A stretch of 64,000 nt of DNA from Streptomyces sp. NBC_00414. Its GTDB lineage: Bacteria > Actinomycetota > Actinomycetes > Streptomycetales > Streptomycetaceae. Position numbers and translations under genes: made by a program. How positions within the stretch are numbered: position 1 is the first letter of the stretch; the number at the start of each line of letters is the position of its first letter. The notes beneath the pieces are model-generated. The model was not told where the DNA came from and did no database searches. It was given only the letters and a program-made list of their open reading frames with translations. Of this stretch, positions 7,520 through 19,426 are shown in pieces. The DNA lies in NCBI RefSeq assembly GCF_036038375.1, contig NZ_CP107935.1, positions 9,548,001 to 9,612,000 on the forward strand, given 5' to 3'.

Positions 7520-9805
7520 TTATGCCGGGCGGAGCCACATCGTGGAGAGGGGTGGCAGGGTCAGCTGGATGCTGGCCGGGCGGCCGTGCCAGGCCAGGTC
7601 GTCCGGCTTGACGGCCCCGGCGTTCCCCACGTCACCCCCGCCGTACCGCCCCGCGTCGGTGTTGAGCACCTCGTGCCAGGCGGTGACGTCATCGGGCACC
7701 CCGAGCCGGTACTCGTGCCGCACGACGGGCGAGAAGTTGGACACGGCGAGCAGCGGTGAGCCGTCGGCGGCATGCCGCAGGAAGGCGAAGACGTTGTCCT
7801 CGGCAGCGCCCCCGGCGACCCACCCGAACCCGTCGGGGTCGGTGTCGAGCTCCCAGAGCGCCGGCACCTGCCGGTACACCGTGTTGAGGTCCCGGACGAG
7901 GTCACGCACACCCCGGTGGTCGGCCTCCGCGCCGTACGTCGGGTCGAGGAGCCACCAGTCGGGCCCGTGCGCCTCGGACCACTCGGCGCCCTGGGCGAAC
8001 TCCTGCCCCATGAAGAGGAGTTGCTTGCCGGGATGGGCCCACATGAAGCCCAGGTAGGCGCGGTGGTTGGCGCGCCGCTGCCACCAGTCACCCGGCATCT
8101 TCGACACCAGCGCCTGCTTGCCGTGGACGACCTCGTCGTGGGAGATCGGCAGGACGTAGTTCTCGCTGTACGCGTACACCATCGAGAACGTCATCTCGTC
8201 GTGGTGGTACTTGCGGTGCACGGGCTCGTGCTTGATGTACTCCAGCGAGTCGTGCATCCACCCCATGTTCCACTTGAGCCCGAAGCCGAGGCCTCCGTCG
8301 GTGGTGGGCCGGGTCACCCCGTCCCAAGCGGTCGACTCCTCCGCGATGGTCACGATCCCCGGTACCCGCCGGTACAGCGTCGCGTTCATCTCCTGGAGGA
8401 ACGCCATCGCGTCCAGGTCCTCCCGGCCGCCGAAGACGTTCGGCGTCCACTGGCCGGAGTCCCGGGAGTAGTCGAGGTAGAGCATGGAGGCGACGGCGTC
8501 GACCCGCAGCCCGTCGATGTGGAACTCCTCGCACCAGTACACGGCGTTGGCGACGAGGAAGTTGCGCACCTCCACCCGCCCGTAGTCGAACTCGTAGGTG
8601 CCCCAGTCCGGATGCTCGGCCCGCCGGTCGTCCCCGGGTTCGTAGAGCGGCTCCCCGTCGAAGCGGCCCAGCGCCCAGTCGTCCTTCGGGAAGTGTGCGG
8701 GCACCCAGTCCATGATCACGCCGATGCCGGCCCGGTGCAGCGCGTCGACGAGGTACTTGAAGTCGTCGGGGGTGCCGAGGCGGGAGGTGGGCGCGTAGAA
8801 GCCGGTGACCTGGTAGCCCCAGGAGCCGCCGAAGGGATGCTCGGCGACCGGCATCAGCTCGACGTGCGTGAAGCCGAGGTCGTTGACGTACGCGGGGAGT
8901 TCAGCCGCCAGCTGACGGTACGTCAACCCCGGTCGCCAGGAAGCCAGATGAACCTCGTACACGGAGAACGGCGCCTCGTGCACCGGCGTGTCACCCCGGT
9001 GGGCCAGCCACTGCGCGTCGCCCCACTCGTAGTGCGAGGCCGTGACGACGGACGCCGTGTCGGGCGGCACCTCGGCGCGGCGGGCCATCGGGTCCGCCTT
9101 GAGGAACCGGCCGCCGTGCCGGGACGTGATCTCGAACTTGTACCGCGCGCCCTCGCCGACACCGGGCAGGAACAGCTCCCACACCCCGGCCGCGCCCAGC
9201 GACCGCATCGGGAACTGTGTGCCGTCCCAGAACGTGAAGTCCCCGGCGACCCGCACCCCTTGGGCATTCGGCGCCCACACCGTGAAGCGGGTGCCGGCCA
9301 CGCCCTGGTGCTCCATCGGCTCGGCCCCCAGCGCCCGCCACAGCTGCTCGTGGCGGCCCTCGCGGACGAGGTGCAGATCCAGCTCGCCGAGCGCGGGCAG
9401 GAAGCGGTACGGATCATCCACCTCCAGCTCGACACCGCCCGCGTACCTGACCAGCAACGTGTACTCGGGAACCGCGTCGAGCGGCAGCACCCCCGAGAAG
9501 AGACCGTCGCCCTCGCTGTCCAGCAGCATCCGCAGCCCGTCCGGCAGCGACACCGCCACGGACTCGGCGAAGGGCCGCAGCGCACGGACGATGACACCGT
9601 CCGGCACCGGGTGCGCCCCGAGCAGCGCGTGCGGATCGTGATGGGCTCCCGCCAGCAGCCGCTCCCGCTCCGTCACCTCCATGGAGGACACCGGCGGTCG
9701 ACCGCCAGGTCTCCCCGGCCCCGGCTCGGACGGACCGGCCTCGACGGGTCGGGCGTCCTCGGACGGCGGCGGGGTGGGGGGTACGGAGATATCGCGGGCT
9801 GCCAC
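7520..9805 (-). CDS. glgB: 1,4-alpha-glucan branching enzyme
   Basis: A 761-aa GH13 branching enzyme that forms alpha-1,6 branches in glycogen or the related alpha-glucan. A Pro-rich N-terminal extension (about 1-40) precedes an N-domain and a CBM48-like domain, then the catalytic barrel. The nucleophile Asp is in GLRVDAVASMLYLDYSR (about D436), the acid Glu in IAEESTAW (about E489), and PISHDEVVHGK gives the third catalytic region. The start is the GTG at 9803-9805, preceded by AGGAGG nine bases away; earlier in-frame codons belong to mak antisense-free overlap and are not used. It lies 5 bases after the mak stop, so it is probably translationally coupled as the last gene of the glgE-treS-mak-glgB operon. 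Confidence 0.95.
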   Translation of the reverse strand: MAARDISVPPTPPPSEDARPVEAGPSEPGPGRPGGRPPVSSMEVTERERLLAGAHHDPHALLGAHPVPDGVIVRALRPFAESVAVSLPDGLRMLLDSEGDGLFSGVLPLDAVPEYTLLVRYAGGVELEVDDPYRFLPALGELDLHLVREGRHEQLWRALGAEPMEHQGVAGTRFTVWAPNAQGVRVAGDFTFWDGTQFPMRSLGAAGVWELFLPGVGEGARYKFEITSRHGGRFLKADPMARRAEVPPDTASVVTASHYEWGDAQWLAHRGDTPVHEAPFSVYEVHLASWRPGLTYRQLAAELPAYVNDLGFTHVELMPVAEHPFGGSWGYQVTGFYAPTSRLGTPDDFKYLVDALHRAGIGVIMDWVPAHFPKDDWALGRFDGEPLYEPGDDRRAEHPDWGTYEFDYGRVEVRNFLVANAVYWCEEFHIDGLRVDAVASMLYLDYSRDSGQWTPNVFGGREDLDAMAFLQEMNATLYRRVPGIVTIAEESTAWDGVTRPTTDGGLGFGLKWNMGWMHDSLEYIKHEPVHRKYHHDEMTFSMVYAYSENYVLPISHDEVVHGKQALVSKMPGDWWQRRANHRAYLGFMWAHPGKQLLFMGQEFAQGAEWSEAHGPDWWLLDPTYGAEADHRGVRDLVRDLNTVYRQVPALWELDTDPDGFGWVAGGAAEDNVFAFLRHAADGSPLLAVSNFSPVVRHEYRLGVPDDVTAWHEVLNTDAGRYGGGDVGNAGAVKPDDLAWHGRPASIQLTLPPLSTMWLRPA

Positions 9806-9810
9806 GGTTT

Positions 9811-11229
9811 TCAGCCTCCTTGAGCGTTGTGGAAAGAGTGGAAGGACGGGACCGGCGTGTGCGGACCGCCGGACGGTGCGGGGCTGTGCTCGGCCAGACG
9901 GGCGATCGCCGCCATCGGTACGGGCAGCCAGTCGGGCCTGTGCCGTGCCTCGTACAGGGCCTCGTACACGGCCCGGTCCGTCTCGTGGGCCCGCAGCAAC
10001 TCGGGTTCTCCGCGCGGATCCCACCTCGCCTGCGCGGCGTAACCCGCGCAGTAGGCGTCCCGGCAGTGCCGCGCCCACTCCGGACGCCACGGGTGACGGC
10101 TGCGGGCGGCGTAGTCGAAGGAGCGCAGCATGCCCGCGACATCGCGTACGGGAGACTGCGGCCGGCGCCGTTCGTCGATGGGGCGGGCCGGTTCGCCCTC
10201 GAAGTCGATGACGAACCACCGCTCCCCGGCGCGCAGCACCTGACCGAGGTGCAGGTCGCCGTGGATCCGCTGCACCGGACGGCCCGTGTCGAGGACGGCG
10301 AGCGCGTCGAAGGCGTCCCGCAACCCGTCCACGTACGGCAGCAGTTCAGGTACCGAGCGGCTCGTGGTGTCGAGGCGTTCGATCATCGCGGCCGCGAGTC
10401 GCCTGCTCCCCTGCCCGGTCGGCGAGCCGAGGGCGAAGGCGGCGGCGAGCGCGAGATGCACCTCGGCGGTCGCACGCCCCAGTTCGTACGCCTCGTCGCG
10501 GAAGTCCCGCCCCGCGGTGAGCGATTCGAGTGCCAGGGTCCACCCGTCGACGGCGTCCGGCAGGAACGGCTGAAGCACCCCGAGCGTCGCCGGCTGCGGA
10601 TCCGAGGTCCGGAACCATGCCACGGGAGCCGGTACTCGGGTGCACCCCTGGCGGGCCAGGGCCCAGGGCACCTCCAGGTCCGGATTGATGCCGGGCATGA
10701 CACGCCGGAAGATCTTGAGAATGTACGAATCGCCGTACACCAGGCTCGTGTTGGACTGCTCGGCATCGAGAAGACGCGGTGTCAGACCGGCCGGGACGGT
10801 CACCTTCACGTCCCGCTCGAACCGCAGGGGGCCCGCCGTCCCCGGAGTGCGCAGCCGCTCCAGGAGCAGGTCCGCCGACCGCGGTTCCTGCAGTGCGTCG
10901 TACACGGTCAGGCCGGCCAGCGGCCCTTCGCTCGCCCGCCCGATGCGGGCGTGCGCCAGCCGTGGCGGCAGGACCTCGCCGACACCGAGGAGGAGCTGGT
11001 AGCAGTCACCGGGCCGGGACGGGGTGGCGCCGTCCCCGGTGCTGACCAGCAGGTGCAGGCATGCCGGGTGCAGCTCGGTCACCGAGAGCAGGGACAGCTC
11101 CGTGACCCGTCGGCCCTTGCCCGCGAACCAGCGCTGTTCGGGCAGCCACGCCTGAAGCATCTCGGCGAGCGACGTCAGCAGATGAGCCGGAGTGTGGCTG
11201 CTGGGGCGGGGTGAGATGACCTTGCGCAT
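9811..11229 (-). CDS. mak: Maltokinase
   Basis: A 472-aa kinase that phosphorylates maltose with ATP to maltose 1-phosphate, the substrate of GlgE. The N-terminal cap domain carries LPEQRWFAGKGR (residues 30-41), typical of maltokinases. The kinase core resembles aminoglycoside phosphotransferases, with catalytic IHGDLHLGQVL around residue 323 and the metal-binding FVIDFEGEP about 20 residues on. The ATG at 11227-11229 has AAAGGA upstream. It follows treS by 14 bases. In many actinobacteria TreS and Mak are fused or form a complex; here they are separate genes. Confidence 0.93.
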   Translation of the reverse strand: MRKVISPRPSSHTPAHLLTSLAEMLQAWLPEQRWFAGKGRRVTELSLLSVTELHPACLHLLVSTGDGATPSRPGDCYQLLLGVGEVLPPRLAHARIGRASEGPLAGLTVYDALQEPRSADLLLERLRTPGTAGPLRFERDVKVTVPAGLTPRLLDAEQSNTSLVYGDSYILKIFRRVMPGINPDLEVPWALARQGCTRVPAPVAWFRTSDPQPATLGVLQPFLPDAVDGWTLALESLTAGRDFRDEAYELGRATAEVHLALAAAFALGSPTGQGSRRLAAAMIERLDTTSRSVPELLPYVDGLRDAFDALAVLDTGRPVQRIHGDLHLGQVLRAGERWFVIDFEGEPARPIDERRRPQSPVRDVAGMLRSFDYAARSRHPWRPEWARHCRDAYCAGYAAQARWDPRGEPELLRAHETDRAVYEALYEARHRPDWLPVPMAAIARLAEHSPAPSGGPHTPVPSFHSFHNAQGG

Positions 11230-11243
11230 GTCGACCCGTCCTT

Positions 11244-12975
<1,732 letters not shown>

Positions 12976-12979
<4 letters not shown>

Positions 12980-15024
12980 GTGGGTGACCCTCCGGTGGGC
13001 GGTGAGGACGGTCGCAGGACGGTCAGGACGTGCGCGGGCCGGTGTCCCGGCGTCAGGCGTACGTAGTTGGCCCTGCCCCAGTGGTAGGTCTCGCCGGTCA
13101 GCTCGTCGCGGACCGGCACCGACGCGTGCTCGTCGAGGCCGAGTCGTGGCATGTCCAACGAGACCGTGGCTTCCTGGGTGTGGTGGGGGTCGAGGTTCAC
13201 GACCACCAGAACCGTGTCCGTGCCGTCGCGCTTGCTGTACGCGATCACGGCGTCGTTGTCGGCTTGGTGGAAGTGGATGTTCCTGAGCCGGCGCAGTGCG
13301 GGGTGCTCCCGCCGGATTCTGTTCAGCGAACCGATGAGCGGCGCGATGGACGTTCCCGCGCGCTCGGCCGATTCCCAGTCCCGTGGCCGCAGCTGGTATT
13401 TCTCCGAGTCGAGATAGTCCTCGGTACCGGCTCTCGCCACGGTGTTCTCGCACAGTTCGTAACCCGCGTACATTCCCCAGCTCGGGGAGAGCGTCGCCGC
13501 CAGTACGGCCCGGATCTCGAAAGCGGGCCGGCCGCCGTGCTGAAGGAACTCGGAAAGGATGTCGGGGGTGTTGACGAAGAAGTTCGGCCGCATGTGGGCG
13601 GCCGTTTCGCCGGAGAGTTCGGTGAGGTATTCGGTCAGTTCCTGCTTGGTGTTGCGCCAGGTGAAGTACGTGTACGACTGCTGGAAACCGATCGCGCCGA
13701 GCGTGTGCATCATCGCCGGGCGGGTGAACGCCTCGGCCAGGAAGATCACGTCCGGGTCGGTGCGGTTGATGTCCGCGATCACCCGCTCCCAGAAGACGAC
13801 CGGTTTCGTGTGGGGATTGTCGACGCGGAAGATCCGTACGCCATGGCTCATCCAGAACCGCAGAATGCCGAGGGTTTCCTCGACCAGGCCCGGCATGTCC
13901 TCGTCGAAGGCGATCGGATAGATGTCCTGGTACTTCTTCGGCGGGTTCTCCGCGTACGCGATCGTGCCGTCCGCCCTGTGCTGGAACCATTCCGGGTGTT
14001 TCTCCACCCAGGGGTGGTCGGGTGAGCACTGGAGGGCGAAGTCGAGCGCGATCTCCAGGTCCAGTTCCGTGGCCCGGCGGACGAATTCGTCGAAGTCGTC
14101 GATCGTTCCGAGGTCGGGATGGACGGCGTCGTGCCCGCCCTCGGGTGAGCCGATCGCCCACGGCACCCCTACATCCTCGCGATTCGCCGAGAGGTTGTTG
14201 TTGGGGCCCTTGCGGAAGGTCGTGCCGATGGGGTGGACCGGTGGCAGGTACACCACGTCGAAGCCCATGTCGGCGATGGCGGGCAGCCGCCGGGCCGCGG
14301 TCCGGAAGGTGCCGCTGACCGGTGGTTTGCCGGGCTCGACCACCGCGCCCTCCGAGCGCGGGAAGAACTCGTACCAGGAGCCGAACAACGCCCGCTCCCG
14401 TTCCACCAACAGGGGGAGGGCGGCCGACCGGGAGATCCGTTCGCGCAGGGGATGCCCGGCGAACGCCGTGTCCACGTCGGGGGTGAGGGCGGCGGCGAGA
14501 CGGGCGGCCGGCGGCCGGGAATCGTCGCGCAGGGCGTCCGCGGCGGTCAGCACCGCGGCTCGCCCCGCGTCGGCCGGTACTGCGGAGGCGGCCCGCTCGT
14601 ACAGTTCGGCGCCCTCCTCCAGGACCAGCCCCACGTCGATGCCGGCCGGGATCTTTATGCGGGCCGACCGGCGCCAGGCGGACACGGGGTCCGACCACGC
14701 CTCCACCCGGTAGGTCCACTCGCCCACCGCCGTGGGCGTGACCTCGGCGCCCCAGCGGTCCGTGCCGGGGGCCAGTTCCCGCATGGGAGTCCACGGGCCG
14801 GTGCGCCCGCCGGGGTCGCTCAGCACGACGTTCGCGGCGACCACGTCATGGCCCTCGCCGAACAGTGTGGCGGTGACCTGGAAGGTCTCACCCACCACCG
14901 CCTTCGCCGGGCGGTTGCCGCGGTCGACGGCCGGCCGGACATCGACGACGGGGACTCGGCCGATCGGAACGACGGACATGCGGCCGACAGGGGGGACGCG
15001 GTCGCCTGCCGTGTTCTCGATCAT
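12976..15024 (-). CDS. glgE: Alpha-1,4-glucan:maltose-1-phosphate maltosyltransferase
   Basis: A 682-aa GH13_3 enzyme that transfers maltose from maltose 1-phosphate to the non-reducing end of an alpha-glucan. The N-terminal beta domain and helical S domain (about 1-200) precede the barrel. Visible catalytic sites are IFRVDNPHTKP (nucleophile about D402), FLAEAFTRP (acid about E431) and NFFVNTPDILSEF (stabilising Asp). I start at the ATG at 15022-15024 because GGAG at 15034-15037 gives a 9-base spacing; the ATG at 15031-15033 abuts that site. The stop overlaps the treS start as ATGA. It is the first enzyme gene of the leftward operon. The length agrees with characterised Streptomyces GlgE. 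Confidence 0.95.
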
Positions 15025-15101
15025 GCAATTCATCTCCGTCGTCGATGTAGTCGTGCTGGGCCTGACCCCGTGGTCGCCCAGGGGGTCAGGAGGTTTCTTT
15101 C

Positions 15102-15392
15102 CTAGGTCGCGGGGCTCGCCGCGAGTTTCTCGGGATGCCCCGGAAGGGCACCCATCGGTGTACCGCCGTTGGCTCGTACGCGGCGCCGGGCCGAACCCGC
15201 CGCCAGATAGCGCTCGGCGGCGTGCACGGCCTCGCGTGCGCAGCGCTTGCCCATGAGGACGCAGAGCGTGTAGCCCGTGTCCTCGAAGTTGCCTCGCGCG
15301 CCATGGTCGGCGGGGGCCGCGAGCATCATGCGTTCCCAGGCCCGGTAGAGCTCCAGAAGCCTGGCGACCTCGTCTTTGGCAGGCAGCAGCAT
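15102..15392 (-). CDS. DUF5133 family small protein
   Basis: A 96-aa protein with the DUF5133 look: a helical N-terminus (LPAKDEVARLLELYRAWERM), then FEDTGYTLCVLMGKR and EAVHAAERYL. The family is common in Streptomyces, often beside pep-type genes, and its role is unknown. The ATG at 15390-15392 is preferred, with GGAAGG 11 bases upstream; a GTG at 15402-15404 would add four residues. It lies 77 bases before glgE in the same direction, so it may share the operon's promoter. Confidence 0.75.
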   Translation of the reverse strand: MLLPAKDEVARLLELYRAWERMMLAAPADHGARGNFEDTGYTLCVLMGKRCAREAVHAAERYLAAGSARRRVRANGGTPMGALPGHPEKLAASPAT

Positions 15393-15701
15393 CTCACTGG
15401 TCACCTTCCACTCCCTCGGATGCGCACGGCTCGCCCGGATGTGCGTGATGACCGTGCACGCAGAGATATCGACCGACTACGACGGCCGACACCTTCACTC
15501 ATGGTGCACGCGCGGACACCCAACGTCCTGTTGTCGCTTCAACGACATTGGGTCGTCCCCCGGGTTGCACGAATGGAGTACCGCTCGCACTCTGGTAATG
15601 ACTCAGAAGCAATCACTGCTCACGCTCTGTACTCAGAGCTCGGCCCCCCGGGGCGCGGAGGAGCGAGAGCTTCGCCGGTTGCCGGTGAGGAGCCAACGAC
15701 G
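15393..15701. promoter_or_regulatory. Divergent promoter region
   Basis: These 309 bases separate the leftward DUF5133/glgE operon from the rightward pep-type gene. The stretch is less GC-rich than its surroundings in places (around 15465-15620), consistent with promoters for both directions. I could not fix -35/-10 boxes or a convincing dyad, and the frames that stay open here do not look coding. Confidence 0.45.
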
Positions 15702-16241
15702 ATGAAGACCGTAGTGCCCTGCTACTACCACCTCGACGTGGAAGTCAGTCCGGAGCGGGTCGATCAGGTCAGGCGCATTCTGGCCGCCCATCTCCGGTAC
15801 TGGAATCTGGAGAACCTCGTCGAGCCCGTCTGCCACTGCGCGGAGATGCTGCTGCGGACGATCGACGCGCACGCGACGGACAAGAACACCACCCTTGAGA
15901 TGTGGTGGAACGGCCAGCACCTCATCACCGCGATCGCGGACATCGACGGGAAGTCCCACCCGGAATCCGCGACGCGGGGCTGGCTGGCGCACGTCGCCGC
16001 GCTGAGCGACGGCTGGGGGTGCTGTGCCACGGGCGGTGGCGGACGGATCGTCTGGTTCTCCCGCCGGGTCCGTGCCATGGAGCGGGCCCCGCTGGTTCCG
16101 TCCGCGCCCGCGCCCAGCCTGCGGGAATCCCGGCGCACGCCCCGCGAGTTGCCCGTACCGGCGATGGCGGGACCGGCCCCCGGGGAGCCCGCCGCGGATA
16201 CGGCAGCCGAGGAGCCCCTTGTGGGTGCGGCGGCCGACTAG
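15702..16241 (+). CDS. pep-type protein linked to GlgE operon
   Basis: A 179-aa protein beginning MKTVVPCYYHLDVEVSPERV and containing LAAHLRYWNLENLVEPVCHC, MWWNGQHLITAIAD and ALSDGWGCCATGGGGRIVWF. I recall this as the small 'pep' family of Streptomyces. The layout resembles a degenerate anti-sigma-type histidine-kinase-like ATPase fold, with the final GWGCC...VWF stretch matching the end of that fold. The C-terminal 45 residues or so are Pro/Ala-rich and look disordered. The ATG at 15702 has GAGGAG about ten bases upstream. It is divergent from the glgE operon; family genes often sit there, but the function is unproven. Confidence 0.7.
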   Translation: MKTVVPCYYHLDVEVSPERVDQVRRILAAHLRYWNLENLVEPVCHCAEMLLRTIDAHATDKNTTLEMWWNGQHLITAIADIDGKSHPESATRGWLAHVAALSDGWGCCATGGGGRIVWFSRRVRAMERAPLVPSAPAPSLRESRRTPRELPVPAMAGPAPGEPAADTAAEEPLVGAAAD

Positions 16242-16249
16242 CGACGACC

Positions 16250-16287
16250 GGCCGGCCCGCGGACGCGAAGGCGATCGCGGGCCGGCC
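16250..16287. terminator. GC-rich hairpin, 12-bp arms
   Basis: GGCCGGCCCGCG (16250-16261) and CGCGGGCCGGCC (16276-16287) pair perfectly around a 14-base loop, starting 9 bases after the stop at 16241. It is a probable terminator for the pep-type gene. Confidence 0.65.
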
Positions 16288-16304
16288 GAACGCTGTACAC
16301 GACT

Positions 16305-16340
16305 CGGCCGGCCGACGCCGCACCTGGCGTCGGCCGGCCG
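16305..16340. terminator. GC-rich hairpin, 15-bp perfect arms
   Basis: CGGCCGGCCGACGCC (16305-16319) and its exact reverse complement (16326-16340) flank a 6-base loop, 40 bases past the stop of the convergent gene at 16380. With the hairpin at 16250-16287 it makes a bidirectional terminator pair. Confidence 0.7.
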
Positions 16341-16379
16341 CGGACCGGGATCAGGCCGTCCGGTCCTCGCCGTATCGGA

Positions 16380-19300
16380 TCAGCCGATCCGGGCCTCCCC
16401 GTAGGGGACCAGCCGGACCGGCCCCAGCAGCCCGTACGCCGCACGGGTCAGGCCGCCGTACACGGCGGGGTCGCTGATCCGCAGCCGGTTGGCGAGCGGG
16501 GTGGCCACCTCGACGTCGATGACGTTCGCACCGCGTCCGAGCAGGTCGCCCAGGTCCACCACCGGACGGATCTGGTCGACCGGGTCGAGCCGGTGACCGT
16601 TGACGGTGACCCGGCAGGTGTCGGTGACAGAGCCCAGCTCCAGACGGGCGCCGTGCCCGCCGGTCCAGGCGCGGCCGAGGGTGACGGTGGTGCGGTAGCG
16701 GCCGATGCCCGACACGTCGGCGAGCTCGGGAATCTGTGACCAGGGCACCAGCGCGTCGAGCGTCAACTCGTGCTCGACGACGGTGGTTTTGGTGGCCGAG
16801 GCACCCGGCCGCCAGTCCTGGACACGCAGACTCCACGAGGTCAGTTCCATCGGCTCGGGGACGTCCTTGAGCGTGGCGCTGACGGCGCGTCCCTTGGAGA
16901 GCGCGGTCCGGTACGTGCCCGAGGCCGTGGCCCGGACGGTGAGACCGGCGTCCGTGAAGCGGACCTCCTCGGCCTCACTGTCGACGGCGTACGGGCGGGA
17001 GCCGTTGCGGTCACCGAAGAGCCCCGGCCTGCCGATGGCCACTATGAGGGTCTCGGCGGGCTGCAGGGTGACCCGCACGGTGACCGAGTCGCCGTCCTCG
17101 GTGTAGCGGGCGACGCGCTCGGCCTTCCCGGTCCACGGGTCCAGCAGGTACGGCACGCCCTTGGCCGTGGTGCGGTGGAGGGTGACCTCGTGGTCGACGG
17201 CGGCGACCGGCGGCTTGACCGTCTCGGCGTGCTTGCCGTTGCAGAGGTAGTAGTAGTCGACGCCGTCGGCCACCCGGTGGGCGTTGAGGAGGGTCGAGGC
17301 ACTCGCGTACGTGACGTCGGGCCGCACTCCGAGGGCGGTGAGCGCGTCACCGACCAGGGTCTTGTCGGTGACCTTGCGGACCAGCGGCTGAGCCAGCAAC
17401 TCCTTCACCACGGACAGCAGTTCGTCGCTCTCGCCGCGGTCCGGGACGCCGGGCGGCACCACCGTGTCCCAGGCGCCGAGCAGGACGATCGGCAGTCCGG
17501 CGCGGGTGAACCGCAGCAGGGCGCGCGCGTCCCGCAGGGCGAGCGTCACCGTGGACCCGTAGAAGAAGTCGCCCTCGACGAACAGGGCCTTGTAGGCGGG
17601 GCCTTCGGGTGCGAGCCGGCCCTTGCGTACGACGGCGGAGGGCAGGTCGAGGAGCGGGCCGCTGAGGAACTGGTGGCTCCAGCCGAGCGTGATGCCCGTG
17701 GCGGTGAACCAGGACGCGCCGATGCCGGTCGCCGTGTAGCCGGTCTGCCGGAACACCGCCACGTCCGCCTTGGCCTTGCCGGTCTGCAGCACCTGGTGGA
17801 CCCGGCCGAGATAGCCGGAGACGTCCGCGACGTGCTTCCAGGTGGGATGCCGGGGACCCCAGGACTCGCCGTAGCCGGCCACACCCTTGTACGGGGTGAA
17901 GGCCGCGTAGCCCGGCCAGTTGACGCCGGGGAACTCGGCGTAGGAGAAGCCGTGGATCACGGTCTGGTTGACCCCGGCGGCGTAGGCGCCGCCCATGGTG
18001 CGCAGGAACTTCTGCCACGTGGTGCTGTACGCGCCGCCCGCGTAGGCGCCGGCCTCGCACGAGAGCACCGTGTTCCCGGCCATGTCACGGCCGCCGGCCA
18101 GGCACCTGTAGTCGTCGAGGTTCTTGAAGCCCAGGGACTCGCCCTCGGGGATGTCGAGGATCGCGGCCGAGGCGATGGCGTCGGTCTGCAACCCGTAGGG
18201 CTGGGACCGCAGTTGGAGGCCGAGCGAGTGGGCCCAGGTGCGCAGCGCCGTGACGTGGTGCTTGTTGAAGAGGGTGGAGACCGTCTCCCAGAAGTCGTGG
18301 CGGATCTGGCGGGTGACGGCCGCCTCGAAGGCGTACACCTGGTTGCTGTTGTCGAGGACCAGGGCGGGCAGCAGCGGCAGCAGGGAGCGTCCGGTGTGCT
18401 CGCGGAACGCGTCGGGCAGGCCCGGCGTCCACTGGAGCCCGTCGGTCTCCAGCTCGATGGAGTCCTCGAAGAGCGCCCCGCCGGACACCTTCAGCAGGCG
18501 TCGGACGGACTTCGTGAGGATGTGCTTCTCCCAGAAGTCGGTCACCGCGCGGGTGCCGGCCGCGCTGAAGTGGTCGACGACGTAGGCGGGCGGGTCGGTG
18601 TGCGGTCCGGCCTCCGGGGTCTGGCCGGAGCCGCGCACCCAGTACGCGATCACGACCCAGGTGCCGTCGTCCGGCGCGGTCCAGTCGAGGGCGCCGGCGG
18701 CGACGGTGGAGGTGAGGTCGCGGACCGAGTCCAGGTCGAGGCCGGTCTCCTTGCGGGTGGAGTTCGCGGTGTTCACCCGGGCCGCCTGCACCAGGAGCAG
18801 CTGCTGCTCGGTGACGCCGGACGCAGCCTCGTGGACGGGCTGCGGGACGGGGCCGGAGAACGTGGCGCCGGGGGCCACGGTGGCCGCTCCGTGCGCGAGT
18901 TCCTTGACGGCGGCGTCGCTGTCGGGGGTGATGCCGGGTACGGCGGCGGGCCAGCTGGGGCCGACGGTGAGGTCCACGGTGAGACCGCGTCGCGCGGCCT
19001 GGCTCAGTGCGGCCTCGACTCCCGTGACCCAGGCGGCGGTTCCCCAGCCGTGCCGGGCCGTGTCCAGCGCCGAGGTGTCGGTGACGCTGTGGTGGACGGC
19101 GGCTATCTCGGCGCCGCCGAAGCCCGCGTCGGCGATCTGGTCGATCTCCCGTCTGATCTCGTCGGGCTGGACCAGGCCGTCCGGCCACCACCAGCGGAAC
19201 TTCGGGCGCACCGCGCGGCCCGGCTCGGCGAAACGCGGGGACGAGGAGCCGGTGGCACCGGCGGTGGCCGCCGAGGCACTGCCGGGCGCCGCCCAGCCGA

Positions 19301-19391
19301 GGGCGCCGGCGGTGGCCGCCGTGGCCGCCGCCGCGGCGAGGACGGTACGGCGTGGGAGCCCCGTCCGGTGAACTGCGGTGAGGTCGTTCAT
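16380..19391 (-). CDS. Secreted GH106-like glycoside hydrolase
   Basis: A 1003-aa exported protein. Residues 1-42 form a twin-arginine signal (GLPRRTVLAAAA... ending SASAA). The mature part opens with KFRWWWPDGLVQPDEIRREI, which I recall as typical of GH106 alpha-L-rhamnosidases and related large 'glycosyl hydrolase' proteins. The C-terminus has beta-sandwich stretches ending in a galactose-binding-like domain (about 870-1000, LELGSVTDTCRVTVNGH). It likely removes rhamnose or a similar sugar from plant polysaccharides outside the cell. The ATG at 19389-19391 begins the signal peptide. A LacI-type operator lies 58 bases upstream. The exact substrate is uncertain. Confidence 0.8.
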   Translation of the reverse strand: MNDLTAVHRTGLPRRTVLAAAAATAATAGALGWAAPGSASAATAGATGSSSPRFAEPGRAVRPKFRWWWPDGLVQPDEIRREIDQIADAGFGGAEIAAVHHSVTDTSALDTARHGWGTAAWVTGVEAALSQAARRGLTVDLTVGPSWPAAVPGITPDSDAAVKELAHGAATVAPGATFSGPVPQPVHEAASGVTEQQLLLVQAARVNTANSTRKETGLDLDSVRDLTSTVAAGALDWTAPDDGTWVVIAYWVRGSGQTPEAGPHTDPPAYVVDHFSAAGTRAVTDFWEKHILTKSVRRLLKVSGGALFEDSIELETDGLQWTPGLPDAFREHTGRSLLPLLPALVLDNSNQVYAFEAAVTRQIRHDFWETVSTLFNKHHVTALRTWAHSLGLQLRSQPYGLQTDAIASAAILDIPEGESLGFKNLDDYRCLAGGRDMAGNTVLSCEAGAYAGGAYSTTWQKFLRTMGGAYAAGVNQTVIHGFSYAEFPGVNWPGYAAFTPYKGVAGYGESWGPRHPTWKHVADVSGYLGRVHQVLQTGKAKADVAVFRQTGYTATGIGASWFTATGITLGWSHQFLSGPLLDLPSAVVRKGRLAPEGPAYKALFVEGDFFYGSTVTLALRDARALLRFTRAGLPIVLLGAWDTVVPPGVPDRGESDELLSVVKELLAQPLVRKVTDKTLVGDALTALGVRPDVTYASASTLLNAHRVADGVDYYYLCNGKHAETVKPPVAAVDHEVTLHRTTAKGVPYLLDPWTGKAERVARYTEDGDSVTVRVTLQPAETLIVAIGRPGLFGDRNGSRPYAVDSEAEEVRFTDAGLTVRATASGTYRTALSKGRAVSATLKDVPEPMELTSWSLRVQDWRPGASATKTTVVEHELTLDALVPWSQIPELADVSGIGRYRTTVTLGRAWTGGHGARLELGSVTDTCRVTVNGHRLDPVDQIRPVVDLGDLLGRGANVIDVEVATPLANRLRISDPAVYGGLTRAAYGLLGPVRLVPYGEARIG

Positions 19392-19426
19392 GGTTCCAGT
19401 CCGCTCTTGGAGGGCAGCACGAAGAA

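Noticed and set aside
15376..15705. 109-residue open frame in the glgE-pep intergenic region
   Set aside because: No ribosome site, overlaps the pep-type start and has no conserved-looking sequence.
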